Assembly (NCBI GenBank): GCA_028291545.1 | Contig: JAQGHR010000159.1 | Coordinates: forward strand, 1-64,000 | DNA from: Planctomycetota bacterium | GTDB taxonomy: Bacteria; Planctomycetota; Planctomycetia; Isosphaerales; Isosphaeraceae | Direction of reading: 5' to 3' | Length of the DNA: 64,000 nt | Part shown: positions 8,546-17,535 of the stretch, piece by piece | Position numbering within the stretch: position 1 is the stretch's first letter | How the letters are laid out: the number at the start of each line of letters is the position of its first letter | The notes under the pieces: model-generated | What the model saw: only the letters and a program-made list of their open reading frames with translations | Database searches by the model: none | Told to the model about the DNA's origin: nothing | Made by a program: the position numbers and the translations under genes

Positions 8546-9004
8546 TTACTTCCGCAACCAGGCGTCCGCCTCGGCGAACAGTTGTCGGATCTTGGCGTGA
8601 TAGAGCAGCCGATTGATCTGGTCGAAGGTGCCCCAATGATACCAGTGGCCGAAAGGATCTTCGACATGCTCGAAGGAACGGGCGAGAGTCGAATCGTCCA
8701 GGACCTCGGCGACGTAATAGGTCACCGTCTTTAGCACCTTACGGCCGCGTCGTATATAGGTATAAGATAAACTCTGTTCAAATCCATCCCGAAAGGCCCA
8801 GTGGGAAAGGTTCGTTTCTTCGAGGAATTCGCGGGCCGCCGCCTGTTGGGGCGTCTCGTCCGCCTCGATTCCGCCCTTCGGGAATTCCCACTTGGCTCTC
8901 GGGTTGCGCACCGTGGCCGAATGCAAGACGAGGTACGACAACGTGCGGTCACCGCCGACTCGGTATGGGATGATTCCGGCGGAGAGCTCGATCAGAGCCG
9001 TCAT
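8546..9004 (-). CDS. NUDIX hydrolase
   Basis: A 152-residue pyrophosphatase of the dinucleoside-polyphosphate (Ap4A hydrolase) branch. The NUDIX box runs from GGIEADE through AAAREFLEET to NL: all catalytic Glu and Arg residues are present, but the usual Gly near the end is Asn. The start SAGIIPYRV and KWEFPKGG agree with asymmetric Ap4A hydrolases. Its ATG overlaps the stop of the upstream lipoyl-like gene (ATGA at 9001-9004), indicating translational coupling. A housecleaning role next to tmk and holB is plausible but inferred. Confidence 0.9.
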   Translation of the reverse strand: MTALIELSAGIIPYRVGGDRTLSYLVLHSATVRNPRAKWEFPKGGIEADETPQQAAAREFLEETNLSHWAFRDGFEQSLSYTYIRRGRKVLKTVTYYVAEVLDDSTLARSFEHVEDPFGHWYHWGTFDQINRLLYHAKIRQLFAEADAWLRK

Positions 9005-9288
9005 GACGGGGACGCCGGCGCGCGGAATGACCCGCAGCCGTCCTCCCCGACCGCCACGAGGCCTAGCACGGCCCCGGGACCAACGCGGTCGTCCTCCTGG
9101 CCTCGGATCTCCGCCAACCGTCCACTCGCCGGTGAGGGCACGTCAAATGTCGCAGGACCGACCAGTACTTCGACTAGCCGATCACCTTCCCAAACCTCAT
9201 CACCCGGCCCAGCATACCAGTGACTGACGACGATCAGCTCATCCGGACCGGTCCCCAGTTCGGGCAGGATCACTGCCTCCAAACGCAT
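9001..9288 (-). CDS. Stand-alone lipoyl/biotinyl-like domain protein lacking the modified lysine
   Basis: A 95-residue single hammerhead (barrel-sandwich) domain: LPELGTGPDELIVVSHWYAGPGDEVWEGDRLVEV, then the turn, then DVPSPASGRLAEI. In lipoyl domains of 2-oxoacid dehydrogenases the turn reads like ETDKA with Lys as the lipoylation site; here the aligned residues are LVGPA, so Pro replaces Lys. It therefore cannot be lipoylated or biotinylated in the usual way. It is the first gene of a tight operon with NUDIX, tmk and holB. A structural or binding role is possible; no E1/E2/E3 genes are nearby. Confidence 0.75.
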   Translation of the reverse strand: MRLEAVILPELGTGPDELIVVSHWYAGPGDEVWEGDRLVEVLVGPATFDVPSPASGRLAEIRGQEDDRVGPGAVLGLVAVGEDGCGSFRAPASPS

Positions 9289-9434
9289 GGCGAACCCCGT
9301 CGAGCGAAATGTCCGACGCGGCCTGGTACCCCAAAAGGGTGCCGGCCGAGTCTCATCTCACTAGCTTAGCTATGAGGGAAGGTCTTGAACAGCCGGGATT
9401 CGCGATCCGTGGCAAGGGTGCGAAAAAAGGAAGG

Positions 9435-12400
9435 TCAGGCCGCGGAAGGCCCATCATCGTCGCGCGATTGCGAATGCATCACGGGAGAAACCTTTCTCCA
9501 CTCGCTCAATCCCTGGACCACGACGTAAAAGACCGGGACGAAGAAGACCGCGAGGAAGGTCGCCGCGAGCATGCCCCCGAAAACCGCCGTCCCGAGTGCC
9601 CTCCGGCTTGCGGCACCGGCTCCCTGAGCGTTCACGAGGGGCACGATGCCCAGGATGAAGGCGAACGAGGTCATCAGGATCGGGCGGAACCGGAGTCGCG
9701 ACGATTCAACCGCGGCCTCCAGGATGGTCCTTCCTTTCGCCCGCAATTCCCGGGCGAACTCGACGATCAGGATGGCGTTCTTGCTCGCCAGCGCGATGAT
9801 CAGCACGATGCCGATCTGTGTATAGATGTTATTATCCATCCCGCGAAAGGCGACCGCCGCCACCGTCCCGAGCAGCGCGAGCGGCACGACCATGATGACC
9901 GCCATCGGCAGGAGCCAGCTCTCGTACTGTGCGGCCAGGACGAGGTACACCAGCCCGACAGCCAGGGCGAAGATCCAGACCGCTTGCGATCCCACGGCCT
10001 TCTCCTGGTACGCGATGCCCGTCCATTCAAAACCCATTCCCTTCGGCATCGTCGTCTCGGCCAGTTGCTCCATCAAAGCCAGGGCCTGACCCGAGCTGAA
10101 TCCTGGGGCGGACTCGCCGGTGATCGAGGCCGAGGGGTAGAGCTGGTAGCGGCTTACGACCTGCGCGCCGAGGGATTCCTTCACATCCACGACGGTTCCG
10201 AGAGGAATCATCGCTCCGGCAGGATCGCGAATCTCGATCCGTTCGATATCTTTGGGTTTCATCCGAAATTCCGCGTCCGCCTGGATACGGACCTGGTAGG
10301 TTCGGCCGAAGAGATTGAAATCGTTCACGTATGCCGAGCCCAGCGTGGATTGGAGTGCGCTGAAGACCGCATCGAGCGGGAGGCCGAGGCTCTTCACCTT
10401 GGTCCGATCGATATCCGCGAAGAGTTGCGGAACCGAGGCTCGGAAGCTCGTATTCAGGGCCTGGAGACTCGACTGGCGTGAGCCCTTGCGGATCATCTCG
10501 CGAACCGTCGCCTGTAAGGTCGTCAGGCCCGCGCCGGCGCGATCCTGTAGCTGCATCTGGAATCCACCCGAGACGCCGAGTCCCTGGATCGCCGGGGGAG
10601 GAAACGCGAAAATGATCCCATCGGGGATCGACGCGAACTCCCTCCGGATGGAAGCCAGGATTCCCTCTTGCGAGAGCCCTTGCTTGATCCGCTCTTCCCA
10701 CGGGTCCCAGACCACATAAAACGTCGCCGCATTGGACGCGACCGCGTTATCGAGCAACGAATTCCCGCCGATCAGAACCCACGTATGGACGCCGCGGGTT
10801 TTCTTCAGGACGGCTTCAACTTTGGCCACGGTTTTCTTGGTCCGCTCTTGCGAGGCCGCGTCGGGTAGCTGAACGCCGACGACGGCGTACCCTTGATCCT
10901 CCGTCGGCAAGAAACCGGTAGGCAACCGAGTGAAGCCCCAGCCGGCAAGGACCACAAGGCCTACGAACGCGGCCATGACCGGCAGGGTCTTCCTGACGAG
11001 AACGGCAACCGTCGCGGAATAAGCCGCCTCGAATTTCCCGTACACAAAGTTGAAGCCACGGTAGAACGCGTTTTTCCTCGCGGGTGTCGGTCGTAGATAG
11101 GTCGCACATTGTGCGGGCTTCAATGTGACGGCATTGATCGCGCTGATGACGGCCGTGGCGGCGATCGTCAGGGCGAATTGCCGGTAGAGTTGCCCCGTGA
11201 TCCCGGGCAGAAACGCAGTCGGCAGGAAGACGGCCATCAGGACGAGCGTGATCCCGATCACGGGTCCGATGACTTCGCTCATCGCCTTGATCGTGGCGTT
11301 CTTCGGGTCGAGGCCGTCATGGTCGATGTGGTGGGCTGCGTTCTCGACGATGACGATGGCGTCATCGACCACGATCCCGATGGCCAGAATCAGGCCGAAT
11401 AGCGTCAAGGTATTGACCGAGAACCCCATCGCGGCCATCGCGGCGAACGCCCCGATAATCGTCACCGGCACCGTGGTCGCGGGGACCAGCACGGCTCGCC
11501 AGTCTTGCAAGAAGACCAGGATGACGATCAGGACCAGGGCGCCGGCTTCGAACAGCGTCCAGTAGACCTCGCGAATGGATTCCTGGACGAAATCGGTCGT
11601 GTTGAACGGGATGGAATAGGTAAGACCCGCCGGAAAGTTTCTCTTCAGCTTGTCCATCGCAGCCCGGACGTTCTTGGCCACCTGGAGTGCGTTCGCCCCC
11701 GGGAGCTGGTAAACCGCGACACCCGCGGCTGCCTTTCCGCCGACATCGCACCAGAGATCATACGTCTGACCGCCCAGCTCGACGCGGGCGACATCCTTGA
11801 TGCGAGTCAGCGTTGCGGCGCCAGCCGACGAGGCTTTCTGACCGCGGATGACGATCTCCTCGAACTGTTCGATCGTTGCGAGTCGGCCCAGGGCGGTGAC
11901 TGTGAACTGGAATGCCTGCCCGGGTAAGGCCGGAGGGGCTCCGATCTGGCCGGCGGCGACCTGGAGGTTCTGCTCGCGGATTGCGTTATAGACGTCCTGC
12001 GGCACGAGCTCGCGCGCCTTGAGCTTCTCGGGATTGACCCAGACGCGCATCCCGTAGTCGCTGGCTCCGAACACGTTGATGTCGCCGACGCCCTCGATAC
12101 GACTCAGCTCATCGCGGATAAAACGCGTGGCATAGTTGCTCAAATAGAGGCTGTCGAATCGGTTGTCTGGGGATGTCAGACCCACGACAAGGATGATCGC
12201 GGTCGATTGCTTCTTCGTGGTAACGCCCTGACGCTGGACTTCCTCGGGCAGTTTTGGCATCGCGATCGCGACCCGGTTCTGCACCAGAACCTGGGCCATG
12301 TCCAGATTCGTCCCGACCGCGAAGGTCACGGTGAGCTTGTAAGAACCGTCGGCCGCGGAGGTGGAGGACATGTAGAGCATGCCCTCGACACCGTTGACCT

Positions 12401-12605
12401 GCTGCTCGATGGGCGCGGCGACCGTGTCGGACAGCACACCGGCGTTCGCACCGGGATAGACCGTGCTCACCTGGACCGTCGGGGGAGTGATTTGCGGATA
12501 CTGTTCGACGGGCAAGAGATACGCCGCGACTCCACCGATGACCATCGTGATGATGGCGATGACGTTCGCGAAGATCGGACGCTCGATGAAGAATCGTGAG
12601 AACAT
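9435..12605 (-). CDS. RND multidrug efflux transporter, HAE1 (AcrB) family
   Basis: Inner-membrane proton-driven efflux pump, 1056 residues, the usual AcrB length. It starts FSRFFIERPIFANVIAIITM (helix 1) and shows the proton-relay residues in VVDDAIVIVEN (helix 4, Asp-Asp) and ASKNAILIVEFA (helix 10, Lys). Two large periplasmic loops and twelve helices are in order. I chose ATG 12605 over the TTG at 12608; GAGG lies 7 nt upstream. It follows its adaptor gene by 18 nt. No TolC-type outer-membrane factor is adjacent, so the channel must be encoded elsewhere. Substrates unknown. Confidence 0.95.
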   Translation of the reverse strand: MFSRFFIERPIFANVIAIITMVIGGVAAYLLPVEQYPQITPPTVQVSTVYPGANAGVLSDTVAAPIEQQVNGVEGMLYMSSTSAADGSYKLTVTFAVGTNLDMAQVLVQNRVAIAMPKLPEEVQRQGVTTKKQSTAIILVVGLTSPDNRFDSLYLSNYATRFIRDELSRIEGVGDINVFGASDYGMRVWVNPEKLKARELVPQDVYNAIREQNLQVAAGQIGAPPALPGQAFQFTVTALGRLATIEQFEEIVIRGQKASSAGAATLTRIKDVARVELGGQTYDLWCDVGGKAAAGVAVYQLPGANALQVAKNVRAAMDKLKRNFPAGLTYSIPFNTTDFVQESIREVYWTLFEAGALVLIVILVFLQDWRAVLVPATTVPVTIIGAFAAMAAMGFSVNTLTLFGLILAIGIVVDDAIVIVENAAHHIDHDGLDPKNATIKAMSEVIGPVIGITLVLMAVFLPTAFLPGITGQLYRQFALTIAATAVISAINAVTLKPAQCATYLRPTPARKNAFYRGFNFVYGKFEAAYSATVAVLVRKTLPVMAAFVGLVVLAGWGFTRLPTGFLPTEDQGYAVVGVQLPDAASQERTKKTVAKVEAVLKKTRGVHTWVLIGGNSLLDNAVASNAATFYVVWDPWEERIKQGLSQEGILASIRREFASIPDGIIFAFPPPAIQGLGVSGGFQMQLQDRAGAGLTTLQATVREMIRKGSRQSSLQALNTSFRASVPQLFADIDRTKVKSLGLPLDAVFSALQSTLGSAYVNDFNLFGRTYQVRIQADAEFRMKPKDIERIEIRDPAGAMIPLGTVVDVKESLGAQVVSRYQLYPSASITGESAPGFSSGQALALMEQLAETTMPKGMGFEWTGIAYQEKAVGSQAVWIFALAVGLVYLVLAAQYESWLLPMAVIMVVPLALLGTVAAVAFRGMDNNIYTQIGIVLIIALASKNAILIVEFARELRAKGRTILEAAVESSRLRFRPILMTSFAFILGIVPLVNAQGAGAASRRALGTAVFGGMLAATFLAVFFVPVFYVVVQGLSEWRKVSPVMHSQSRDDDGPSAA

Positions 12606-12623
12606 CAATCGCCTCGTCGGACC

Positions 12624-14000
12624 TCAAGGGGTCACGGTCGCGGATTTCTCGGCGGGATTCGCAACCGCGGGCGAGCTGGCCCCAGAGGGAGTCGTGCCGG
12701 TGACGAAGCTGGCGGGGTCTGCGGGCTGCGGGTTCACTTTTTCATCCTCGCGAGCCTTCTGAATGCCATCCACGATGACGCGATCGTCGGGTTTCAGGCC
12801 GCCCTCGATGATCCTGAGTCCGTCGACCGCCGAGCCGACTCGCAGGACTCGGCTCTTGGCGACATTATCAGCGCCGACGACGAGGACCATTCGCTCGCCC
12901 GGTTTCAGGCCGACCTCGGCCACGAGGGCGCGTTCGGGAAGCAGCAGGGCGTTTGGCTTGTCCTCGAACGGTAAGCGCACGCGAACGAAGAGGCCGGGGA
13001 CGATCTTACCGTCGTGATTCCGGAAAACGCCCCGCGCCTGGATCGTGCCGGTGACGGGATCGACGGCCGGATCAACGTATTGAATGATCCCCTTGTGGAC
13101 GTACCCGGTCTCATTCGCGAGTTCCATCTCCAGGGGCAGCTCAACCTCTCGGTAATCCTTGCGCTGCCCCTTCGCGCGCATGTCGCGAAAGCGGAGCAGA
13201 TCGCTCTCGCTGGCGCTCATGTAGACATAGATCGGGTCGTCCGCGACGATCGTCGCCAGTTGCGTCGCCTGGCCCTCGCCGACGAGATTCCCCACGTCGA
13301 CGAGGGACCGGCTGATGCGTCCGGAGATCGGAGCGTTGATCCTGCAATAGCTGAGGTCGATCTTTGCATTCTCGAGATCGGCTCGTGCTGCCGCGACGTT
13401 CGCCTTGGCCGTCGCAATGTTCACTTCGTAGTCGCTCTTCGCTTGCTCCAGCGCCGCCTGGTCGGACTCCACCTGGGCCGCGGCCTTCTTGGTGTTTGCC
13501 TCGGCCCGGTCCACGTCCTGGGCGGACGCGGCATTTCTCGCGACCAGGCTACGTTGGCGGGACTCCTCGATCCTCGCCAGCAACAATGCCGCGTTATCCA
13601 GCGCTAGCTGAGCCTTCGCAATTTCCCGGATCTTCGAGGTTTCGGCCTTCTGGAGCGCCGACAGGGCCTCCTGCAACTTCGCCTCGGCGAGTTGGACCCG
13701 AGCTCGATAGGGCTCCTCCTCGATCAGAAAGAGCGGCTGGTCCTTCTGCACCGAATTCTTCCGCTCGTCGTAGTACCTGGCCTTCAAAAAGCCTTTCACG
13801 CGAGCGCGAAGCTCGACCGAGGCGGTCGACTTGGTAATCCCGGTATACTCAAGGTATGTAGTCACCGATTTTCGGATCGGACTCGTGACGGTCACGATCG
13901 GCGGCGGCAGCTCCGCGAGCACGTTTTTCCGATCGCATCCGATCAGCAACAGCAACGTCCCGAGCGTCGTGCAAAGCGCGACCGAGATCCGTCGGAGCAT
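12624..14000 (-). CDS. RND efflux periplasmic adaptor lipoprotein (AcrA-like)
   Basis: Periplasmic membrane fusion protein, 458 residues. The N-terminus MLRRISVAL...LLLLIGC is a lipoprotein signal peptide with a lipobox ending at Cys22. Then follow a first lipoyl half (VELRARVKGFLKARYY), a long coiled-coil hairpin (about residues 100-215, rich in Ala/Glu/Lys), the second lipoyl half (CRINAPISGRISRSLVDVGN) and beta-barrel and membrane-proximal domains (GDGI-type end KPDDRVIVDGIQKAREDEKV). It is the first gene of the two-gene efflux operon. The C-terminal Ala/Pro/Thr-rich tail is disordered. Confidence 0.93.
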   Translation of the reverse strand: MLRRISVALCTTLGTLLLLIGCDRKNVLAELPPPIVTVTSPIRKSVTTYLEYTGITKSTASVELRARVKGFLKARYYDERKNSVQKDQPLFLIEEEPYRARVQLAEAKLQEALSALQKAETSKIREIAKAQLALDNAALLLARIEESRQRSLVARNAASAQDVDRAEANTKKAAAQVESDQAALEQAKSDYEVNIATAKANVAAARADLENAKIDLSYCRINAPISGRISRSLVDVGNLVGEGQATQLATIVADDPIYVYMSASESDLLRFRDMRAKGQRKDYREVELPLEMELANETGYVHKGIIQYVDPAVDPVTGTIQARGVFRNHDGKIVPGLFVRVRLPFEDKPNALLLPERALVAEVGLKPGERMVLVVGADNVAKSRVLRVGSAVDGLRIIEGGLKPDDRVIVDGIQKAREDEKVNPQPADPASFVTGTTPSGASSPAVANPAEKSATVTP

Positions 14001-14293
14001 TGGGAGAATCCCGTCTCAAGCTGGGCTGGACGAGCAGAATCGAGCGACTCGGAATTGCCACGTCACGATAGCATTTCCAATAGTCTTATGCAAGTAAGAC
14101 GTCCACTTCGGACAGACCTCGAAATCGAGTGCGCCAAAAGTGTATGCTGATCAGCTGAAAGGCTGACAACGACGAGAAATCTCGAAACCGCCAGCCGGGT
14201 TGCGGGGTTCTCCGTAAGTCACCCGGTGATCTTTTGTGGCGCTGCGCCCGCGCTCCGATGATTTTATTTGCACGAAACCGGAGGGGAGAACGG
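14001..14293. other. Divergent intergenic region
   Basis: Separates the leftward efflux operon from the rightward redoxin fusion gene. It holds the promoter/operator candidate at 14065-14100 and the palindrome at 14146-14155. GGAGGGGAG at about 14279-14288 is the Shine-Dalgarno site for the rightward gene. No further gene or RNA is seen. Confidence 0.6.
14065..14100 (-). promoter_or_regulatory. Promoter and palindromic operator candidate for the efflux operon
   Basis: Reading leftward, TTGCAT (14088-14093) and TATCGT (14065-14070) are separated by 17 nt, a good sigma70-like promoter 65 nt before the adaptor start. The inverted repeat GTCTTA TGCAAG TAAGAC (14083-14100) covers the -35 box, the position expected for a repressor site. 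A second palindrome, GCTGATCAGC, lies at 14146-14155. No regulator gene is adjacent. Confidence 0.45.
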
Positions 14294-16234
14294 ATGGTTC
14301 GTCATGTTGCGGCACTCGTCATCATCACGGCCACGGGAGCCAGTCTCTTCGCGGCCTCGCCCAAGGACGATCGCCCGCTCTCGCGGCAAGTCGGCACTCG
14401 GGTCGGCGACTTTGCGTTGAAGGACTCCGCCACGGGCCGCGAGGTTTCTCTCTACTCGTTCCAGGGCAAGAAGGCCGCCGTTCTCGTCTTCCTGGGGACC
14501 GAATGCCCGATCGGTAATCTCTACCTCCCACGCCTCGCCGAGCTGGCCAAATCCTTCGAGGGCAAGGGGGTGGTTTTCCTCGGTATCAACTCCAACTCTC
14601 ACGAAACCCCCACGACAGTAGCCGCCCACGCCAAAGAGTTCGGGATCCCGTTTCCGATCTTGAAGGACGTCGATGCCAAGGTGGCGGATCAATACCAGGT
14701 TGAGCGGACCTGCGAAGTGATCCTGCTGGACGACCATGCCACGGTCCGGTATCGCGGCGCGATCGACGATCAGTACGGTTACGGGACCAGGCGGCCGAAG
14801 GTCACGAGAAGCTACCTCAACGAGGCCCTCGACACGCTACTCGCCGGCAAGACACTGGAGACGACCGGCACGTCGGTGGCCGGATGCCCGATCGAGCGGG
14901 GCGATCAGAAGACGACCAGCCTGAATATTCCCAAGGTGCGGGCTGCGGCTCCCGCCATTCTGGAAGCCCTCAAGGATGAGCCGCAGGTCGAGGTGGGGCC
15001 CGTGACTTATGCGTCGGACGTGGCGTCCATTCTCCAGAACAAGTGCCAGTCATGCCATCGACCCAAGGCGGCCGCTCCGTTCTCGCTCCTGACGTACGAC
15101 GACGCCCGTCGCTGGTCGGCCTCGATCAAGGAGGTCGTCGACGATCGTCGCATGCCGCCTTGGCACGCCGATCCGCGATTCGGCCACTTCGAGAACGATC
15201 GTCGCCTCTCCCCCAAGGATCGCGCGACCCTGATGGCCTGGGTGAACCAGGGAACGCCCCTCGGTGATCCGAAGGCCCTCCCCGCGCCGAAATCCTTTGC
15301 GGAGGGCTGGGTCGTCGGGACGCCGGACGTCATCCTGGAAATGCCGACCGAGTACACGGTGCAGGCCGAGGGGTTCCTGAACTATCAATATTTCCGCATC
15401 CCGACGAAATTCACCGAGGATCGATGGGTCCAATCAGTCGAGTGCCTGCCGGGCGATCGTTCGGTCGTCCACCACATCGTGGCCCTACTGGACGATAAGG
15501 AGCCGAATCGGGGACGCCAGGAACCCAAGCATCTTGGCGGATATGCGCCAGGCGAGCTGCCGTGTGTCTATCCACCCGGGATCGGCAAGAAGATACCGGC
15601 GGGATCGGACATTTTCCTGCAGGTCCATTACACGCCGAACGGAAAAGTACGGACGGATCGGTCCAGGGTCGGATTGATCTTCTCCAAGGCCGAGCCCACA
15701 CATCAGGCGATTACCAAGGGCGTTGCAAACAACCGGTTTCAGATCGGTCCGGGTCAGGATAATGTCGAGGTCAAATCCCGGTTCACCTTCGGGGAAGACT
15801 CCCACCTCCTGAGTTTCATGCCGCATATGCATCTTCGAGGGAAGGACTTCAAGTACATCGTGACCTATCCCGGCCGCGAGCCCGAAGTCCTCCTCTCCGT
15901 GCCGGCGTACGACTTCGCATGGCAGAGCTATTATCGACTCTCCAAACCCCTCGCAATGCCCAAGGGGACGGTGATCGATTGCATCGCTCATTTCGACAAT
16001 TCCGAAAATAACCCCGCCAACCCCGATCCCAAGGCCACCGTCCGATGGGGTGACCAGACGTTTGAAGAAATGATGATTGGATATATTGACTACTATCGCG
16101 ATGAGCCCCTGGGTGGAAAGGCACCGGGAGCCAAGGCGGCCGATGCACGGCCGCCGGCCGGCGATCGTCCCGGCCGAACGGGTCGCGCGGCGGTTCAAGG
16201 CGTCGCGACCGCCGGTATCGGGGCGTCGCGCTAG
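14294..16234 (+). CDS. Exported redoxin / cytochrome c / copper monooxygenase-like fusion
   Basis: Secreted 646-residue protein with a signal peptide (1-21). Residues 32-185 are an AhpC/TSA-type thioredoxin fold with a single peroxidatic-like Cys71 in LGTECPIGN and no resolving Cys in a CXXC. Residues 236-325 form a small cytochrome c-like domain with heme motif CQSCH (251-255) and a possible Met ligand in RMPPWHAD. Residues 340-620 resemble the type II copper ascorbate-dependent monooxygenase (PHM/DBM) fold, with His393-His394, His445 and the HMH pair (511-513) as likely copper ligands. ATG 14294 has GGAGGGGAG upstream and starts the signal peptide; the frame opens at 14234. Substrate unknown. 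A hairpin terminator follows. Confidence 0.85.
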   Translation: MVRHVAALVIITATGASLFAASPKDDRPLSRQVGTRVGDFALKDSATGREVSLYSFQGKKAAVLVFLGTECPIGNLYLPRLAELAKSFEGKGVVFLGINSNSHETPTTVAAHAKEFGIPFPILKDVDAKVADQYQVERTCEVILLDDHATVRYRGAIDDQYGYGTRRPKVTRSYLNEALDTLLAGKTLETTGTSVAGCPIERGDQKTTSLNIPKVRAAAPAILEALKDEPQVEVGPVTYASDVASILQNKCQSCHRPKAAAPFSLLTYDDARRWSASIKEVVDDRRMPPWHADPRFGHFENDRRLSPKDRATLMAWVNQGTPLGDPKALPAPKSFAEGWVVGTPDVILEMPTEYTVQAEGFLNYQYFRIPTKFTEDRWVQSVECLPGDRSVVHHIVALLDDKEPNRGRQEPKHLGGYAPGELPCVYPPGIGKKIPAGSDIFLQVHYTPNGKVRTDRSRVGLIFSKAEPTHQAITKGVANNRFQIGPGQDNVEVKSRFTFGEDSHLLSFMPHMHLRGKDFKYIVTYPGREPEVLLSVPAYDFAWQSYYRLSKPLAMPKGTVIDCIAHFDNSENNPANPDPKATVRWGDQTFEEMMIGYIDYYRDEPLGGKAPGAKAADARPPAGDRPGRTGRAAVQGVATAGIGASR

Positions 16235-16268
16235 GCACGGGAGATTGTCCTCGTCGAATCGATAATCG

Positions 16269-16300
16269 GCCGCCCGTCCTCATCCGTGAGGACGGGCGGC
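16269..16300 (+). terminator. Intrinsic terminator after the redoxin fusion
   Basis: A 14-bp perfect stem (16269-16282 with 16287-16300, core CCGCCCGTCCTCA) closes a 4-nt loop TCCG, followed by TCCTTTCGT. It lies 34 nt after the stop at 16234. Confidence 0.75.
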
Positions 16301-16439
16301 TCCTTTCGTGGGGCAGGACCGGACCCCGTTTTGGGATTTCGCGGGTTCTGGGGTGCATCGAGCTCGCCTGTCCGCTAGAATCAATGCATGCGGGGCATCA
16401 TTTGTCGTAGTCGAAAACCTGTACGACGGGAGCGAGACG

Positions 16440-17486
16440 ATGCGAAACCGGTTTCTGGCGGGATTGCTCGGGATTCTCGCGGTCGGCGGGATGGCGGTCG
16501 CCTTCGCCGATGACGAGCGTGACGCGCCCCCTCCGGCCTATGCCCCGTTCGAGCACCTGATCGGCGGCTGGAAAGGGCAGGGCATCCCCGCCAAGAATCG
16601 GCTCAAGGGCTGGCCTGAGCAGCATATGTGGGCATGGAAGTTTGTCAAAGGTAAACCGGTCGGCCTGTCCGTGGAGATCAAGGGCGGGAAATTCCTCGCG
16701 AAGGGTCAACTGAAGCACGATGACAAGGGCGGCCTCTACACTCTCGAAGGCACCGACACCGACGGGAAGCCGGTCGTTTTTTCGGGCAAACTCGACGAGG
16801 ATACCCAAATCCTCTCCATCGAGCGGCAAGATGCGCCTGCTGAGCTGGGTAAGGAACGCGTGGATATCGCGTTGAATCAGAACAAGATCCGATACACCAT
16901 GCGGCTGTTCCGACAGGAGCCGGATGCGCCTCAATTCGCGCTGGTTTATGACGCGAACCTGGGCAAAGACGGCGAGTCGTTCGCTGCGGGAGGCGCCGCC
17001 GCGGACCTGCCCAAATGCATCGTGACGGGCGGGGCGGGCGGCATGACGGTTGCGTTCGAGGGCAAGTCCTACCCGATCTGCTGCACGGGATGTCGGGACG
17101 AGTTCAACGACAATCCCGCCAAATACGTCAAGAAATATTTGCTTCGACTCGAGAAGGGCGAGGCCGCTCCGCTGAAAACAACTGCGGCTGGCCCCGTGGA
17201 AGCGAAGGCAAACGTGGAGACTCCTTCGGTCAAGGCGATGCCGAAGGCCACGATACCGAAGACAAAGTCGGGGACGGTCACTACCAAGCCCGATACCAAG
17301 CCGGCAGCGCAAAAGGGCGAGCTTGCGACGAAAGCCGCCTCGATCCTTTCCCAGGGTCAGGCTCTCGAAAAGTCCGGGAAGACCCAGGCCGCCCTGACCT
17401 ATTACAAGCGTGTTGCGAAAGAGTTTCCCGACACACCGGCCGCCAGGACCGCCCTTGCCAAGATCAAGGCACTTGGCGGCAAGTGA
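16440..17486 (+). CDS. Exported YHS-like metal-binding protein with C-terminal TPR-like helices
   Basis: A 348-residue exported protein with a signal peptide at 1-23. Residues 34-175 form a beta-rich domain (FEHLIGGWKGQG...VFSGKLDEDTQILSIER) that I do not recognise; the start resembles lipocalin-like DUF1579 proteins. Residues 191-232 carry a YHS-like Cys motif: Cys193, then YPICCTGCRDEFNDNP (Cys214, 215, 218), expected to bind a metal such as copper or zinc. A Lys/Thr/Pro-rich linker (245-293) leads to a helical hairpin (297-345, YYKRVAKEFPDTPAA) like one TPR. ATG 16440 has GGGAGCGAG upstream and begins the signal peptide. It follows a secreted copper/heme protein, so a metal-handling role is reasonable but inferred. 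Confidence 0.75.
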   Translation: MRNRFLAGLLGILAVGGMAVAFADDERDAPPPAYAPFEHLIGGWKGQGIPAKNRLKGWPEQHMWAWKFVKGKPVGLSVEIKGGKFLAKGQLKHDDKGGLYTLEGTDTDGKPVVFSGKLDEDTQILSIERQDAPAELGKERVDIALNQNKIRYTMRLFRQEPDAPQFALVYDANLGKDGESFAAGGAAADLPKCIVTGGAGGMTVAFEGKSYPICCTGCRDEFNDNPAKYVKKYLLRLEKGEAAPLKTTAAGPVEAKANVETPSVKAMPKATIPKTKSGTVTTKPDTKPAAQKGELATKAASILSQGQALEKSGKTQAALTYYKRVAKEFPDTPAARTALAKIKALGGK

Positions 17487-17535
17487 GTCACGCGCGAACG
17501 CAAGCGACCGATAGAATCCGGCTCACCGACTCGGC

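Noticed and set aside
9309-10481. 390-residue rightward frame inside the AcrB-like gene
   Set aside because: Antisense to the well-supported RND transporter; His/Arg/Asp-rich noise.
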